64,000 nt of DNA, from positions 657,923 to 721,922 of the forward strand of contig CAUJCO010000013.1 of the NCBI GenBank assembly GCA_963169645.1, written 5' to 3'. Below the pieces are notes generated by a model. It was not told where the DNA came from and did not search any database. It saw only the letters and a program-made list of their open reading frames with translations. Shown piece by piece: positions 1-8,512 of this stretch. The DNA comes from Bacteroidota bacterium. GTDB lineage: Bacteria > Bacteroidota > Bacteroidia > Chitinophagales > JADIYW01. Position 1 is the first letter of the stretch. Every line of letters starts with the position of its first letter. The position numbers were made by a program, and so were the translations under genes.

Positions 1-377
1 AGAAAGAATGCCAAAGACAAACCTACCAGTTTCTTGTTTTCTTTTTTAAACCCTACTATGCCTAATGGAATTCCCAAAATAGCCAAGGTAATTTTTGGAT
101 CTAACCAATGCATGCTAGCATACGCACCGGATTTAATATGGAACATAAACACCCAAAATCCAAAGACCAAGAATCCTATTGAAAACAACGTTTCTATTAA
201 AATTGTTTTCTTTTTATAGTTTAAAAATTGCTCCTTATTTCCGGATAAAAATAAAATGCTTTTAATACTGTAAGAAATCAAAAATAAAACAGCAAACAAT
301 AAGTGAAGGTGAATAAGGTTGAGGATATTGCTAAAAAACGATACGCCTTCTTCCATTTGAAAAAATGATAATAACAT
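1..377 (-). CDS. Small multi-pass membrane protein, SirB/cytochrome-b-like (3' end cut off by window)
   Basis: The reverse strand is open from an ATG at 377 to the window edge, about 125 codons without a stop. The product starts MLLSFFQMEEGVSFF and has hydrophobic stretches near residues 25-45, 65-85 and 95-110, separated by short Lys-rich loops such as NYKKKT and FKKENKK. This layout, including a WLDPKI segment before a membrane helix and the closing FKKENKK loop, resembles the small SirB-like membrane proteins common in Bacteroidota, whose function is not established. A second in-frame ATG lies at 356. A TAnnTTTG promoter element (392-399) sits just upstream and would give a very short leader. 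The family assignment is from memory of sequence style and is tentative; the reading frame itself is convincing. Confidence 0.6.
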   Translation of the reverse strand, partial: MLLSFFQMEEGVSFFSNILNLIHLHLLFAVLFLISYSIKSILFLSGNKEQFLNYKKKTILIETLFSIGFLVFGFWVFMFHIKSGAYASMHWLDPKITLAILGIPLGIVGFKKENKKLVGLSLAFF

Positions 378-391
378 AGACTAATTTTCAG

Positions 392-399
392 CAAATATA
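392..399 (-). promoter_or_regulatory. Bacteroidota -7 promoter element TATATTTG
   Basis: The reverse strand reads TATATTTG, an exact match to the Bacteroidota housekeeping -7 consensus TAnnTTTG, 14 bases upstream of the ATG at 377. No clear -33 TTG was matched. Confidence 0.45.
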
Positions 400-507
400 A
401 AGAATAAAAACTTTATTCACCGAAAATGGTGAGTTGTAAACATTTTATCGTATTTTTACATGCAAACCATGCTGTGCAAATCAGATAGAGAATAGCCGAA
501 CACAGAA

Positions 508-1587
508 ATGAAATTTTTATTTGTCCGTTTTTGTATAAGCAATTTGCTTATACTGTCTCTCTTTGCGGTAGCATTTGGGCAAGATCCTAGTTTTGCACAA
601 TTTTACCAATACAGAACCTACTTAAATCCGGCAGCTACCGGTTCCGAAAAAGGATTGAATGTTGCCATGATTTATAAAAATCAATGGAATTACGTTCCGG
701 GTGGTTTTAATACTTATGGTATTGGAGTGGATGTTCAATCTGCACGAATCTCTTCCGGAGTGGGCGTAACTGCTTATCGAAGTGTAGAAGCAAAAGCCAT
801 ACAAACCAATTATTTCTCGGCATCGTATGCATATATTGCCCGAATATCTAGGAATGTCAATTTACATATCGGAATTAACGCCGCATTTGTCAATAAATCG
901 TTAGATAGAAGTCGACTGATTTTTACAGATGAACTAGATCCGGAAGTTGGTGTAGTGCCGGGCGGTTCCAGTACTGATGTCGTGTTGCGTAAAATAAATA
1001 TGTTTGATTTAGATGCCGGCTTATTGCTTCGATTTAGATATGACATAAACGAGCATCCGGTACATAATTCTTTAGGTTTTGCAGTGCATCATCTTACACG
1101 TCCGGATGAATCATTCCAAAATATTTCTACCAAAATACCGATGCGGTTTACAATAACCTACGGTGCTATGTTTCCGGTTTCAAGAGGAAAATATAAACGC
1201 AATATAGATTTTTATGTTTCTCCGGTTTTCAAATTCGATTTTCAAGAAAAATTACGCGTTTATAATGCCGGCATGTTTGCAACATTTAAACCTATTTATG
1301 CCGGTGCTATGTATCAGTTTAATAAATTTAGTAACAACAATACACATGGACTTATTTTTGTTGGTGGTGTAGATTGGGATTTAGGGCAAGATAATTTTAT
1401 GACTTTAAATGTTGGTTATAGCTATCAATTAGATTTTACAGGTGTTACTTCAAAAAGTAGAGGACAACACGAAGTAACAATGCGCATGAATTTTAATAAT
1501 GTAGCAATTATGCAACCAAAAAAGAAAAAAGGTAAAAAAGTTGATTGCTATGAATTTCCCGGAAAGAATGCCGTGAAATTGTTTTAA
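508..1587 (+). CDS. PorP/SprF family type IX secretion system outer-membrane protein
   Basis: This 359-residue protein has a signal peptide (hydrophobic core LLILSLFAVAFG, cleavage near residue 24) followed by the family hallmark DPSFAQFYQYRTYLNPAATG. The rest alternates short beta strands and glycine turns, as expected for an outer-membrane barrel. PorP/SprF proteins are partners of the type IX secretion system; SprF is needed to export the adhesin SprB, and family members are usually encoded beside the large type B cargo they serve. Here the next gene, 15 bases downstream on the same strand, encodes exactly such a protein, so the two probably form an operon and a secretion pair. The C-terminus carries a Lys-rich stretch. 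Family assignment is firm; cargo specificity is inferred from position. Confidence 0.93.
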   Translation: MKFLFVRFCISNLLILSLFAVAFGQDPSFAQFYQYRTYLNPAATGSEKGLNVAMIYKNQWNYVPGGFNTYGIGVDVQSARISSGVGVTAYRSVEAKAIQTNYFSASYAYIARISRNVNLHIGINAAFVNKSLDRSRLIFTDELDPEVGVVPGGSSTDVVLRKINMFDLDAGLLLRFRYDINEHPVHNSLGFAVHHLTRPDESFQNISTKIPMRFTITYGAMFPVSRGKYKRNIDFYVSPVFKFDFQEKLRVYNAGMFATFKPIYAGAMYQFNKFSNNNTHGLIFVGGVDWDLGQDNFMTLNVGYSYQLDFTGVTSKSRGQHEVTMRMNFNNVAIMQPKKKKGKKVDCYEFPGKNAVKLF

Positions 1588-1602
1588 TTTTAAAGATATC
1601 CA

Positions 1603-4600
1603 ATGAAAAATTCTATTTCTATAATTGCATCGTTGTTGTTCTTTTTTGTTGGAATGCAACAAGCTAAAGCAGTTTGTAATTTTACGATAGATAAAACATC
1701 GGTTTGTGCCGGCGAAGTGGTGACAATTCAATTGGCTCAGCCGTATGCGAAATATCACAATATCATTGTATATAAAGATGTTTATCCATTTGGAACAGTG
1801 GCAACCTCACCGGCTGATTACAGTGTATTATTGCCGTATGATGCAACAAAAGATAATATCATTAAAATTACATTTAGAGGTAGCGCAACCGCACAACAAT
1901 TCAGAATTTTATTAGCAGAAAGTAGTTCCGATTTAATGCCTATTCCTACTGTTCCTTGCGATGGTGGAAAGGTAATTACGGTAAATCCGTCACCCGATCC
2001 GGAATTAAAAGAAACAAAGAATTTTATTTTCTGCAATGCAAACACCAGCCAAACGGTGAATGTTACCAATGCTTCTACCACCTTAGGCATCAATACGAAT
2101 TACCATATTGATTGGGGCGATGGCAGTCCGGTTTTTAATTCTGCGACATTTAATTCAACATTGACGCATACGTATGCACCTGGAAGTTATAAGATAACGT
2201 TTACTGTAACCGGTAGTACGGCAGCACCTTGCAATGTTTCTAGAAAAACCTATAATGTATTAATAGGAAAGGCACCCACTATTTCTATTTCTGCATCGAC
2301 ACCAACGGTTTGTATCCCATCTAATTATGAATTGCCAATTAATTTAGCACAAACTACCGGAGTAAACCCGGCTAGTACTTTATATAAAGTATTTGTAAAT
2401 GGTGAATTAGATACTATTTACGATAATACCAATTTACCGGCTTTATTAAAATATACATTTACGAAAGGAAGTTGCGGTAATATATCTAAAGATTGTAATA
2501 CGGATAATAAATTCTCTGTCCGATTATTTGCTGTAAACGAATGTGATGTTACGGATGTTAGCCAATGTATAATGGTGTTAGATAGTATTCGTCCTGTAAT
2601 TGGTGGTCCGGATACGGCGTGTATTAATGAGCCAGTAGTGTACAGAAATACCGACCCATTTAGTAGAGATGATCAATGCAATGAACCGCCCAAAATTTGG
2701 CGTGTAACACCAGCAACCGGATTTACAACCGGAACGCCCTTAGGCTCTGCAACATTTAATAATCTCAATATCACCTTTACACAAAAAGGTACGTATAAAA
2801 TCAATCTTACTGTTACAGGTGCTTGTAACACGAAAGATACATCTTATACGGTGGTTGTCATTGATCGCGTAAATGCACAAGCTGCATTTGTTTCGCCATC
2901 CTGTATGCCACCTAATGGATTTATTGATATTCCACTTAGTAACACGTCAACAGATCCGGCTTCCATTTTAAAATATGAATGGTCAATTACTCCATCATTA
3001 GGTACATCATTTGTGGTTGGAAATGCCAACTCATTAGCACCTACTGTACGATTTACTCGTTCTGGTACGTATCAAGTTCAGTTAAAAGTAATTGGAGGAT
3101 GTAATGCAGATACCTGGGATAGTACGCTTGTTGTAAAAGGAAAACCGGCTATAGATAGTTTATTGATACCAACTGCTTGTTATGTTCCTTTTACCATCAA
3201 CCCTAAAAACTATTTTAATTATACCAATGGTGGTGATAATGCCGCCACTTTTACTTGGAATTTTGTGGGTGCAACTCCTGCTTCTTCAAATTCAGAAAAT
3301 CCTGGAAATATAACCTATAACACACCAGGCTCGTATCCTATACAGTTAACTATATCTGCACAATGTGGCGATTCTACTTTAACCAGTCACATTACAGTCA
3401 ATAATAATATTCGTCCAAATGCAGGGCCAGATTTAGGAGTATGTAAGTTTGATCCACCTTTTACACTAACGGCAACACCACCCGGCGGTGTATGGCGTGG
3501 AAATGGAATTATTGACTCGATATTAGGTGTTTTTAAACCTTCCAATGTTACAACCGGTGCACATAATGTGGTGTATGTTCTTAATCCGACAAGTTCTTGT
3601 CCGACTACTGATACTTTAAAAATCAATGTTTCTGAAATTACAGGATTAACGGCAGGACCGGATCAATCTATTTGTAAAGGAAGCGGCACATTGCAATTAA
3701 TCGGAAACCCACTTTTTCCAAACGGAAGTTGGATAGGAAATGGCGTGGTGAATTCTGCAACAGGTATTTTTGATCCTACAGGCATCGTTGCCGGAAATTA
3801 TCAAGTAGGTTATGTGTTTACGGATCCAACAGGTGGTTGTAAAGATACAGCTTATAAACGGGTGACGATTTATGATAGTGTGCATGTAACATTGCCGGCT
3901 CCGGAATTATGTATCAACCAATCTTTTAATTTTGGAAATATTGTAGGAAATATTACCAGTGCAAATTGGAATTTTGGCGATGGCACACCAAATGAAATCA
4001 TCATCAATCCGATTCATACGTATTTGCGTGATGGAAACTTTACCATCACGTTAATTGCAGAAACGGCAGACAGGTGTAAAGACACCATTTTAATTCCTGT
4101 TGTGGTGCGTAAAAATCCACCGCTATCCTTTATAGTTTCTCCGGATTCATCTTGTACCGGTAATAATATCTCATTTTCTTATCCACCTACGCATACCAAT
4201 GCTACAAATTATATTTGGGATTTTGGATTATCAACAGTTACTACTGCTACACCTGATCCTCAAATATATTCTTTTCCAAAACCTTTCTTAAAAGATACAC
4301 TTTATTACGTAACCTTAAGAGCAGATTATTTTTGCGGACCATCCTACTATACAGATACCGTAAAAGTGAAAGCATCACCAAAAGCAGATTTTGGTATTCA
4401 ACCTATTGGATGTTCTCCATTTACACCAACGCTAGCAAATACGTCGTATGGTTCACCTACAAATTTTGTATGGAATTTTGGCAACGGACAAACTTCTTTG
4501 TCAGCCAACCCAACAGCACCAACATATCTCAATACAACAAGAAGAGATTCTACTTTCACCATAAAATTGAAAGCATCGAATGCATGTGGATCAGATAGTA

Positions 4601-5910
4601 TTCAAAAAGATATAGTGGTAAAAGCAAATGATGTTGTTGCAAAATTTTTCACCAATATTAATCAAGGATGCCAACCATTAACGGTTGATTTCTATAATAT
4701 ATCTACACCGGGAACAGAAATTATTTGGGATTTTGGCGATGGCTCCTCAGCGTATGCCGATCAGGTTTCTCATCAATATGATAGTGCCGGTGTGTATCGT
4801 GTAAAATTAATAGCAATAGGTACATGCGGTAGAGATTCATTCTTTACTACCGTTCGTGTATTTGATAAACCTAAACCGGATTTTGAGGTATTGAGTCCGT
4901 GTGTAAATTTGAATACACAATTTATCAATAAAACAACCAATGGCAATAGTTATGTATGGTATTTCGGTGATGGCACCATGTCCACCAATCCAAATCCAAC
5001 ACACGCTTATAATGCAGTTGGTGTGTATGATGTGAAATTAGTTGTTGCCAATAGTAGGCCTTGTGTAGATTCTATTACCAAACAAATACATGTATCGGTG
5101 AAACCGGATGCTGATTTTAGTGTAGCTAATCCGCAAGGTTGTGAAGAAATTCCAACCGTATTTTTAAATACATCAACGAACGCTTCACAATATGTATGGT
5201 ATTTAGGAAATGGTGAAACTTCGACTGTTGGCGGTTTAACCTATACTTATCCAAATGCCGGTATTTTTAATGTAACGCTTACAGCAATTAATGGAAGTTG
5301 TAGAGATAGTATGACACGTGTTGCAGCCGTAGAAATATACCCTAAACCGGTTGCAGATTTCATATACGCTTTTTCCGGAAATGGTTTTAATGCACCGATT
5401 GATTTTACCAATACAACCGTAAATGGTAACACCTTCTTTTGGAATTTTGGAGATAATGATACGTCTATTTTAAGAGATCCGTCGCACCAATACAATGGTG
5501 AAGGTCCGTACAGAGTAACCTTATTTACAGAAAGTGATAAAGGTTGCCGAGATACCATTTCTTATCCAATTGGCGTAGATTATGCCGGACAATTGTATGT
5601 GCCTAATATTTTCTCTCCAGAAGTTGGTGTGGGCGAATCGGCAATATGGAAACCAAAAGGGTTATCTTTAAAAGAATATCATGTTCAGGTATTTTCTACT
5701 TATGGTCAATTGCTTTGGGAAAGTACACAACTTGAGAATGGTCAACCTACTGAAGCTTGGGATGGCCGATTAAATGGGAAAATATTACCACAAGATGTGT
5801 ATGTTTGGAAAATCAGAGCCATCTTTACCAATGGAAAAGCTTGGGAAGGAATGAAAGACCTTAAAACCGGAAAGAAGGCTATTATGGGTTCTATTATCTT
5901 ATTGCGATAA
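1603..5910 (+). CDS. Giant PKD-repeat secreted adhesin with T9SS type B C-terminal domain
   Basis: This 1435-residue protein has a signal peptide (SIIASLLFFFVGMQQAKA) and at least nine PKD-type repeats recognisable by variants of W-x-F-G-D/N-G followed by a (H/T)xY...G.Y.V.L strand; clear examples read IIWDFGDGSS, YVWYFGDGTM and ANWNFGDGTP. Many paired cysteines suggest disulfide-linked domains. The last ~105 residues, from YVPNIFSPEVG through the NGKILPQDVYVW strand, form the gliding-motility-type (type B, CHU_C-like) sorting domain used for T9SS export. Such proteins are surface adhesins or gliding filaments. The preceding PorP/SprF gene is its likely dedicated partner. Its stop is two bases from the stop of the convergent gene. 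Substrate or ligand is unknown. Confidence 0.92.
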   Translation: MKNSISIIASLLFFFVGMQQAKAVCNFTIDKTSVCAGEVVTIQLAQPYAKYHNIIVYKDVYPFGTVATSPADYSVLLPYDATKDNIIKITFRGSATAQQFRILLAESSSDLMPIPTVPCDGGKVITVNPSPDPELKETKNFIFCNANTSQTVNVTNASTTLGINTNYHIDWGDGSPVFNSATFNSTLTHTYAPGSYKITFTVTGSTAAPCNVSRKTYNVLIGKAPTISISASTPTVCIPSNYELPINLAQTTGVNPASTLYKVFVNGELDTIYDNTNLPALLKYTFTKGSCGNISKDCNTDNKFSVRLFAVNECDVTDVSQCIMVLDSIRPVIGGPDTACINEPVVYRNTDPFSRDDQCNEPPKIWRVTPATGFTTGTPLGSATFNNLNITFTQKGTYKINLTVTGACNTKDTSYTVVVIDRVNAQAAFVSPSCMPPNGFIDIPLSNTSTDPASILKYEWSITPSLGTSFVVGNANSLAPTVRFTRSGTYQVQLKVIGGCNADTWDSTLVVKGKPAIDSLLIPTACYVPFTINPKNYFNYTNGGDNAATFTWNFVGATPASSNSENPGNITYNTPGSYPIQLTISAQCGDSTLTSHITVNNNIRPNAGPDLGVCKFDPPFTLTATPPGGVWRGNGIIDSILGVFKPSNVTTGAHNVVYVLNPTSSCPTTDTLKINVSEITGLTAGPDQSICKGSGTLQLIGNPLFPNGSWIGNGVVNSATGIFDPTGIVAGNYQVGYVFTDPTGGCKDTAYKRVTIYDSVHVTLPAPELCINQSFNFGNIVGNITSANWNFGDGTPNEIIINPIHTYLRDGNFTITLIAETADRCKDTILIPVVVRKNPPLSFIVSPDSSCTGNNISFSYPPTHTNATNYIWDFGLSTVTTATPDPQIYSFPKPFLKDTLYYVTLRADYFCGPSYYTDTVKVKASPKADFGIQPIGCSPFTPTLANTSYGSPTNFVWNFGNGQTSLSANPTAPTYLNTTRRDSTFTIKLKASNACGSDSIQKDIVVKANDVVAKFFTNINQGCQPLTVDFYNISTPGTEIIWDFGDGSSAYADQVSHQYDSAGVYRVKLIAIGTCGRDSFFTTVRVFDKPKPDFEVLSPCVNLNTQFINKTTNGNSYVWYFGDGTMSTNPNPTHAYNAVGVYDVKLVVANSRPCVDSITKQIHVSVKPDADFSVANPQGCEEIPTVFLNTSTNASQYVWYLGNGETSTVGGLTYTYPNAGIFNVTLTAINGSCRDSMTRVAAVEIYPKPVADFIYAFSGNGFNAPIDFTNTTVNGNTFFWNFGDNDTSILRDPSHQYNGEGPYRVTLFTESDKGCRDTISYPIGVDYAGQLYVPNIFSPEVGVGESAIWKPKGLSLKEYHVQVFSTYGQLLWESTQLENGQPTEAWDGRLNGKILPQDVYVWKIRAIFTNGKAWEGMKDLKTGKKAIMGSIILLR

Positions 5911-5912
5911 AA

Positions 5913-6986
5913 TTATAGGTTTTTCAAGATTACAAATAAAGCAATTACAGCAAGAATTGCCAATGTAATTTTTATAATACTATAGGGTCGTTGTCCTTGA
6001 ATTTCGCCCGTTCTTCCATTAATAATAAAACGGAAAGTTTTGGAATTATAGTGATAAGCACTTATCCAAATCGGTAGTAATATGTGTTTAAATGTAATAT
6101 CGTTATGTACGATATGCATAGAAGTGATGCGTTGTTCATCACCACCAATATCTCTACGAATAGTTGCCTTTATCGTTTCTTCCATTACACCTTGTGCAAG
6201 TTTAAATCCATCTTTCACATCTGTTTGGTAGCATTCGGTTTGGAATCCGCTTATATAAGATTCTTGATATGGTGTTAGATTTTCTAAATCCCAAGGTTCT
6301 AACGTTCTTGTTACATGGTCCGGTAATGAATGACTTGCCAACACACATACGTCGTCAAATGTGTTTTGTACGGTTCCACTCGTACTATACCATTTTGTTT
6401 TCCTTTCTCTATTTTTTCCGGAACCTTCGTAGTGATATTCTCCTCTTTCGCCTATATAAGAAGTAGATGCATTTGAATCATAAGTCCAATAGGGTAGGTA
6501 AATGCCTTTTAATTGCTCACTTATTGATGCTTGTTTTTTCAGGTTATTGGGTGCAAACCATAAACCGTGAATCCATTTTTCAAAAGTGATGTGAGCAGCT
6601 TTGTCATCAATCACAAATGGCAATACATATTTTGGTTTTAGTAAAGTAGATGTTGTACCGCCTTTTATTACTAAAGGTGATGCACAAAAAGGACAATTGT
6701 CTGCGGTTATATTCGGGTTCAACGAAGTGGTAGCACCGCAATTATTGCATTGCACCGTGTGTATCGTTTGTTTTTCTTCTTTGTCAATTTTATTTTCAAT
6801 AAAATCGCTGTAATTAATTTCTTCTATTGCTTGTGCTGTATCTAGTTGTTCAATTTCATTTTGAGCACCACAATAATTACATGCAAGTTTCTGGGTTCCC
6901 GGAGCATATTTTAATAATGCACCACAGTCCTTACATTTCAATTCCTTGCTAATATTTTGTAGATTATCGTCGTATGGGTTGCTCAT
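5913..6986 (-). CDS. Double zinc-ribbon, single-pass membrane protein (YdjG-like)
   Basis: Taken from the ATG at 6986 the product is 357 residues. Two N-terminal zinc ribbons are visible: C18/C21-C36/C39 and C80/C83-C98/C101 (CKDCG...CNYCG; CNNCG...CPFCA). A globular middle follows, with the segment LPYWTYDSNASTSYIGERGE, and one C-terminal membrane helix (residues ~335-355). Proteins of this kind are often mis-named 'primosomal PriA-like' because of the zinc ribbons; B. subtilis YdjG is a comparable zinc-ribbon protein encoded with an SPFH protein. The reading frame stays open up to 7046, but that stretch is the intrinsic terminator of the upstream SPFH gene, so 6986 is the better start. It probably works with the SPFH protein next door at the membrane; its biochemical role is unknown. 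Confidence 0.75.
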   Translation of the reverse strand: MSNPYDDNLQNISKELKCKDCGALLKYAPGTQKLACNYCGAQNEIEQLDTAQAIEEINYSDFIENKIDKEEKQTIHTVQCNNCGATTSLNPNITADNCPFCASPLVIKGGTTSTLLKPKYVLPFVIDDKAAHITFEKWIHGLWFAPNNLKKQASISEQLKGIYLPYWTYDSNASTSYIGERGEYHYEGSGKNRERKTKWYSTSGTVQNTFDDVCVLASHSLPDHVTRTLEPWDLENLTPYQESYISGFQTECYQTDVKDGFKLAQGVMEETIKATIRRDIGGDEQRITSMHIVHNDITFKHILLPIWISAYHYNSKTFRFIINGRTGEIQGQRPYSIIKITLAILAVIALFVILKNL

Positions 6987-7010
6987 GTGGTTTTGGTTTT
7001 TTAGACGTAA

Positions 7011-7045
7011 ATAAAAAATGGCAAATGAGCGTTTCTCATTTGCCA
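7011..7045 (-). terminator. Intrinsic terminator after the SPFH gene
   Basis: A perfect 11-bp inverted repeat TGGCAAATGAG / CTCATTTGCCA (7019-7029 and 7035-7045) with a 5-base loop is followed on the reverse strand by a run of T. It begins about 20 bases after the stop codon of the SPFH gene. It overlaps the upstream open frame of the zinc-ribbon gene, which argues against a start at 7046. Confidence 0.85.
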
Positions 7046-7066
7046 AAATATCTATTTATAAATAAA

Positions 7067-8146
7067 TTATAAAGGTGGTGGTGCTATTGGTGGTGGCACA
7101 GAATTTAATATGGCGGCCATTTCAGGTAGGGTGGAGGCTGCCGCCCATGCAGCCATTCCGGCTTTCCAAACTAATGTATCTGCTTTGAGCTGTCCGCTTT
7201 GTGCCATTTGTGTCAACACAGGTACATCGAAAGGTCCGGTTTGTTGTCCGTTCACAGCAACAAAAACTTGCATTACCGGTGGTGGAACGGCTCCACCGCC
7301 GCTTTGTGCATTGGCAATGCCACCTTGCATGATGCCACCTAACCCGACACCAACAAACGCTCCTGCCATACCGCCGCTTTCTGCTGCTTTTTCAATACCT
7401 TGAGCAGTTTTCCATTGGGTTAGTTTTTGCATATCTATTTTATCCAAACGAGAAAGTTCAAAAATTTCTTTTTTCACTTCGTCCGGCATAGATATATTTT
7501 CAACTAAAATGGATGTTACTTTTAACCCATATGCATCAAAATCATCGGATAGTTTTTCGGTGCCGAATTTTGAAAATTCTTCTAAGTTAGAAGCAAACTC
7601 TTCAATTTTTAATTTACTTTCTGCTATTGCATCGGTTAATTTTGTAACAACCAATGTGCGTAATTGGTTGCTAATTTCTTCGGATGTAAAATTGCCATCT
7701 GTACCGGCAATTTCTTTAATAAATTTTCCGGCATCGGTTACTTTAAACGAAAAATTTCCAAACGCTCGAATTTCTATCATACCAAAACGTGGGTCGTTTA
7801 AGGTAATAGGATTTTTGGTGCCCCATTTTTGGTCGGTAAACTGTTTCGTGTTTACATAAAAAATATCTACTTTAAAAGGTGAATTAAATCCATATTTCCA
7901 TCCTTTTAACGTAGTTAAAATGGGCATGTTTGCAGTAGTCAGCTCATGTCTTCCGGGTTGATAAACATCGGCTAATTTTCCTTCATTTAGAAAAACAGCA
8001 ACTTGTGATTCGCGAACCGTAAGTTGTGCACCGTTTTTTATTTCATTTTGGAAACGTGGAAATTTCCATACAATGGTGTCGCTTGAGTTGTCAGTCCATT
8101 CAATAATGTCAATAAACTCATTCTTAAAAGTGTCTAAGATTCCCAT
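7067..8146 (-). CDS. SPFH-domain / virion-core-like protein with C-terminal GYF_2 domain (YdjI-like)
   Basis: This 359-residue protein begins with the conserved module of the YdjI/'virion core protein' SPFH family: TIVWKFPRFQNEIKNGAQL, then VRESQVAVFLNEG and the PGRHELTTANMP segment. The band-7-like domain covers roughly residues 30-260, followed by a Gly/Ala-rich linker and a GYF_2 domain (about 294-347) with the signature NGQQTGPFD and W...G...W. It ends in a proline-rich tail. SPFH proteins assemble on membranes; in Bacillus the relative YdjI is encoded with PspA and a zinc-ribbon protein, and here too the zinc-ribbon gene follows. An intrinsic terminator separates the two, so they may be only partly co-transcribed. 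Function inferred as membrane-stress scaffold; not proven. Confidence 0.85.
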   Translation of the reverse strand: MGILDTFKNEFIDIIEWTDNSSDTIVWKFPRFQNEIKNGAQLTVRESQVAVFLNEGKLADVYQPGRHELTTANMPILTTLKGWKYGFNSPFKVDIFYVNTKQFTDQKWGTKNPITLNDPRFGMIEIRAFGNFSFKVTDAGKFIKEIAGTDGNFTSEEISNQLRTLVVTKLTDAIAESKLKIEEFASNLEEFSKFGTEKLSDDFDAYGLKVTSILVENISMPDEVKKEIFELSRLDKIDMQKLTQWKTAQGIEKAAESGGMAGAFVGVGLGGIMQGGIANAQSGGGAVPPPVMQVFVAVNGQQTGPFDVPVLTQMAQSGQLKADTLVWKAGMAAWAAASTLPEMAAILNSVPPPIAPPPL

Positions 8147-8512
8147 TTTTTTTGGTTTTTAATTTTTATTAGAATACAATTTAAAAAATAAAATTGTTTT
8201 GGAATATGTATAACTGTTTTTTTTAGTTAAAAGTTCCAAGAATCCTTATTTAAGAAATGTATAAAATTGAACGTATTACAATTTGTATCTGCAAATATAC
8301 ATTTGGAAAAAGAAGGAAATGATGAAAGAATTTGTTTTTTAAAAAAGAGCTCTTTTAGTTTTGAATATTGCTATAAAAGTAAAAAACCGTAGATTTTTTA
8401 TCTGTTACATGTAGCACCAAAAAGTGCCTCCCAATTTATCTAAAAATTGTTCAATGGATAATAGTTAATATTGAAAGCATTAAAGCGATAAAAAACAAAT
8501 TAAAAACAACTG
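8147..8512. other. Intergenic AT-rich region without a gene
   Basis: This 366-base gap between two leftward genes contains no credible reading frame. It holds a TAnnTTTG match on the reverse strand (8292-8299), which would give the SPFH mRNA a leader of about 140 bases, and a short AAAAGAGCTCTTTT palindrome near 8343-8357. No RNA gene is recognised. Confidence 0.5.
8292..8299 (-). promoter_or_regulatory. Candidate -7 element TATATTTG for the SPFH gene
   Basis: Exact match to TAnnTTTG on the reverse strand, about 146 bases upstream of the SPFH start codon. No matching -33 element was seen, so it is a weak candidate. Confidence 0.3.

Noticed and set aside
34-219. Short plus-strand frame at the window start
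   Set aside because: The opposite strand holds a better gene with membrane segments, a promoter element and typical codon use.
6987-7046. Longer start for the zinc-ribbon gene
   Set aside because: The extra codons are the terminator hairpin of the preceding SPFH gene.
7110-7403. Plus-strand frame of 97 codons rich in Ala, Pro and Cys
   Set aside because: Antisense shadow of the Gly/Ala/Pro-rich C-terminus of the SPFH/GYF gene.
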